The notes under the pieces: generated by a model
What the model saw: the letters and a program-made list of their open reading frames with translations, nothing else
Databases searched by the model: none
What the model was told of the DNA's origin: nothing
From: an uncultured Oscillospiraceae bacterium
GTDB taxonomy: Bacteria; Bacillota; Clostridia; Oscillospirales; Ruminococcaceae
Length of the DNA: 23,786 bases
Assembly: GCA_902490585.1 (NCBI GenBank)
Contig: CABUEI010000031.1
Location: forward strand, 1 to 23,786
Direction: 5' to 3'
Program-made: the position numbers and the translations under genes
In this document: positions 23,743 to 23,786 of the stretch, piece by piece
Layout: each line of letters begins with the position of its first letter
Position numbering within the stretch: position 1 is the first letter of the stretch

Positions 23743-23772
23743 AAAAAGCCAAGCGAAAATGCTTGGCTTTTT
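23743..23772 (-). terminator. Second right-edge terminator
   Basis: AAAAAGCCAAGC (23743-23754) and GCTTGGCTTTTT (23761-23772) form a perfect 12-bp stem with loop GAAAAT and a T run on either strand. It stands 12 nt from the first, making a tandem pair. Confidence 0.7.
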
Positions 23773-23786
23773 CATTGATATGTGGT

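Noticed and set aside
1..23786. CRISPR array, tRNA/rRNA genes, insertion sequences or att sites
   Set aside because: No regularly spaced repeats, cloverleaf, transposase or paired inverted repeats with target duplications were seen; the only long direct repeat is the 147-bp one in the Hsp70-like gene.

Overview
The window looks like chromosome from an anaerobic gut Clostridia bacterium, most likely Oscillospiraceae/Ruminococcaceae (Ruminococcus or [Eubacterium] siraeum-like). The reasons are AGGAGG-type ribosome sites, TTGACA/TATAAT promoters, a Na+-translocating decarboxylase beta/gamma pair, a BspA-like lipoprotein and a sugar-transfer ATP-grasp gene beside a polysaccharide flippase. The taxonomic call is inference from gene content only.

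Region 1 (1-2150) is a prophage remnant, all on the + strand. It holds the C-terminal part of a probable minor head protein with a JAB/JAMM-like metal motif, a 38-codon overlapping ORF, three small accessory genes (one unknown, one DUF4406-like, one DUF6275-like) separated by strong intrinsic terminators, and the acidic N-terminus of a probable scaffold protein that is cut off near 2140.

Region 2 (2150-9400) is a zone of gene decay. Reading from left to right it has: a minus-strand ECF-type transporter cassette (AraC-like fragment joined to a headless EcfT with a 1-nt frameshift, then a double-ATPase EcfA with a 1-nt frameshift in a run of five G); two intact small unknown genes behind a good promoter; a three-way mosaic in which a promoter and the start of an unrecognised gene run into an inverted piece of an ABC exporter and then into an Hsp70-like ATPase lacking its N-terminus; and a BspA-like lipoprotein gene with an in-frame TAA. 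The Hsp70-like gene also carries a perfect 147-bp in-frame tandem duplication. This is either real pseudogenisation next to a prophage or assembly/sequencing error; the sequence alone cannot decide.

Region 3 (9400-23786) is orderly. It holds an overlapping ankyrin-repeat/HEAT-like gene pair (+); a minus operon of flippase and sugar-transfer ATP-grasp protein; an MFS transporter (-); a divergent + operon of membrane diguanylate cyclase, lipoprotein and GNAT acetyltransferase; a minus operon of decarboxylase gamma and beta subunits; and a large methyl-accepting chemotaxis protein with a long charged tail (-). Two terminators at the right edge probably belong to a minus-strand gene beyond the window. 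Most promoters and terminators here could be placed at base resolution by eye.

No rRNA, tRNA, CRISPR array, insertion-sequence transposase or recognisable riboswitch was seen. I found no clear, complete new defence or other system. The most unusual objects are the pseudogene/mosaic zone, the duplicated Hsp70-like ATPase, the terminator-flanked small phage genes, the ankyrin/HEAT pair and the cyclase-lipoprotein-acetyltransferase operon.
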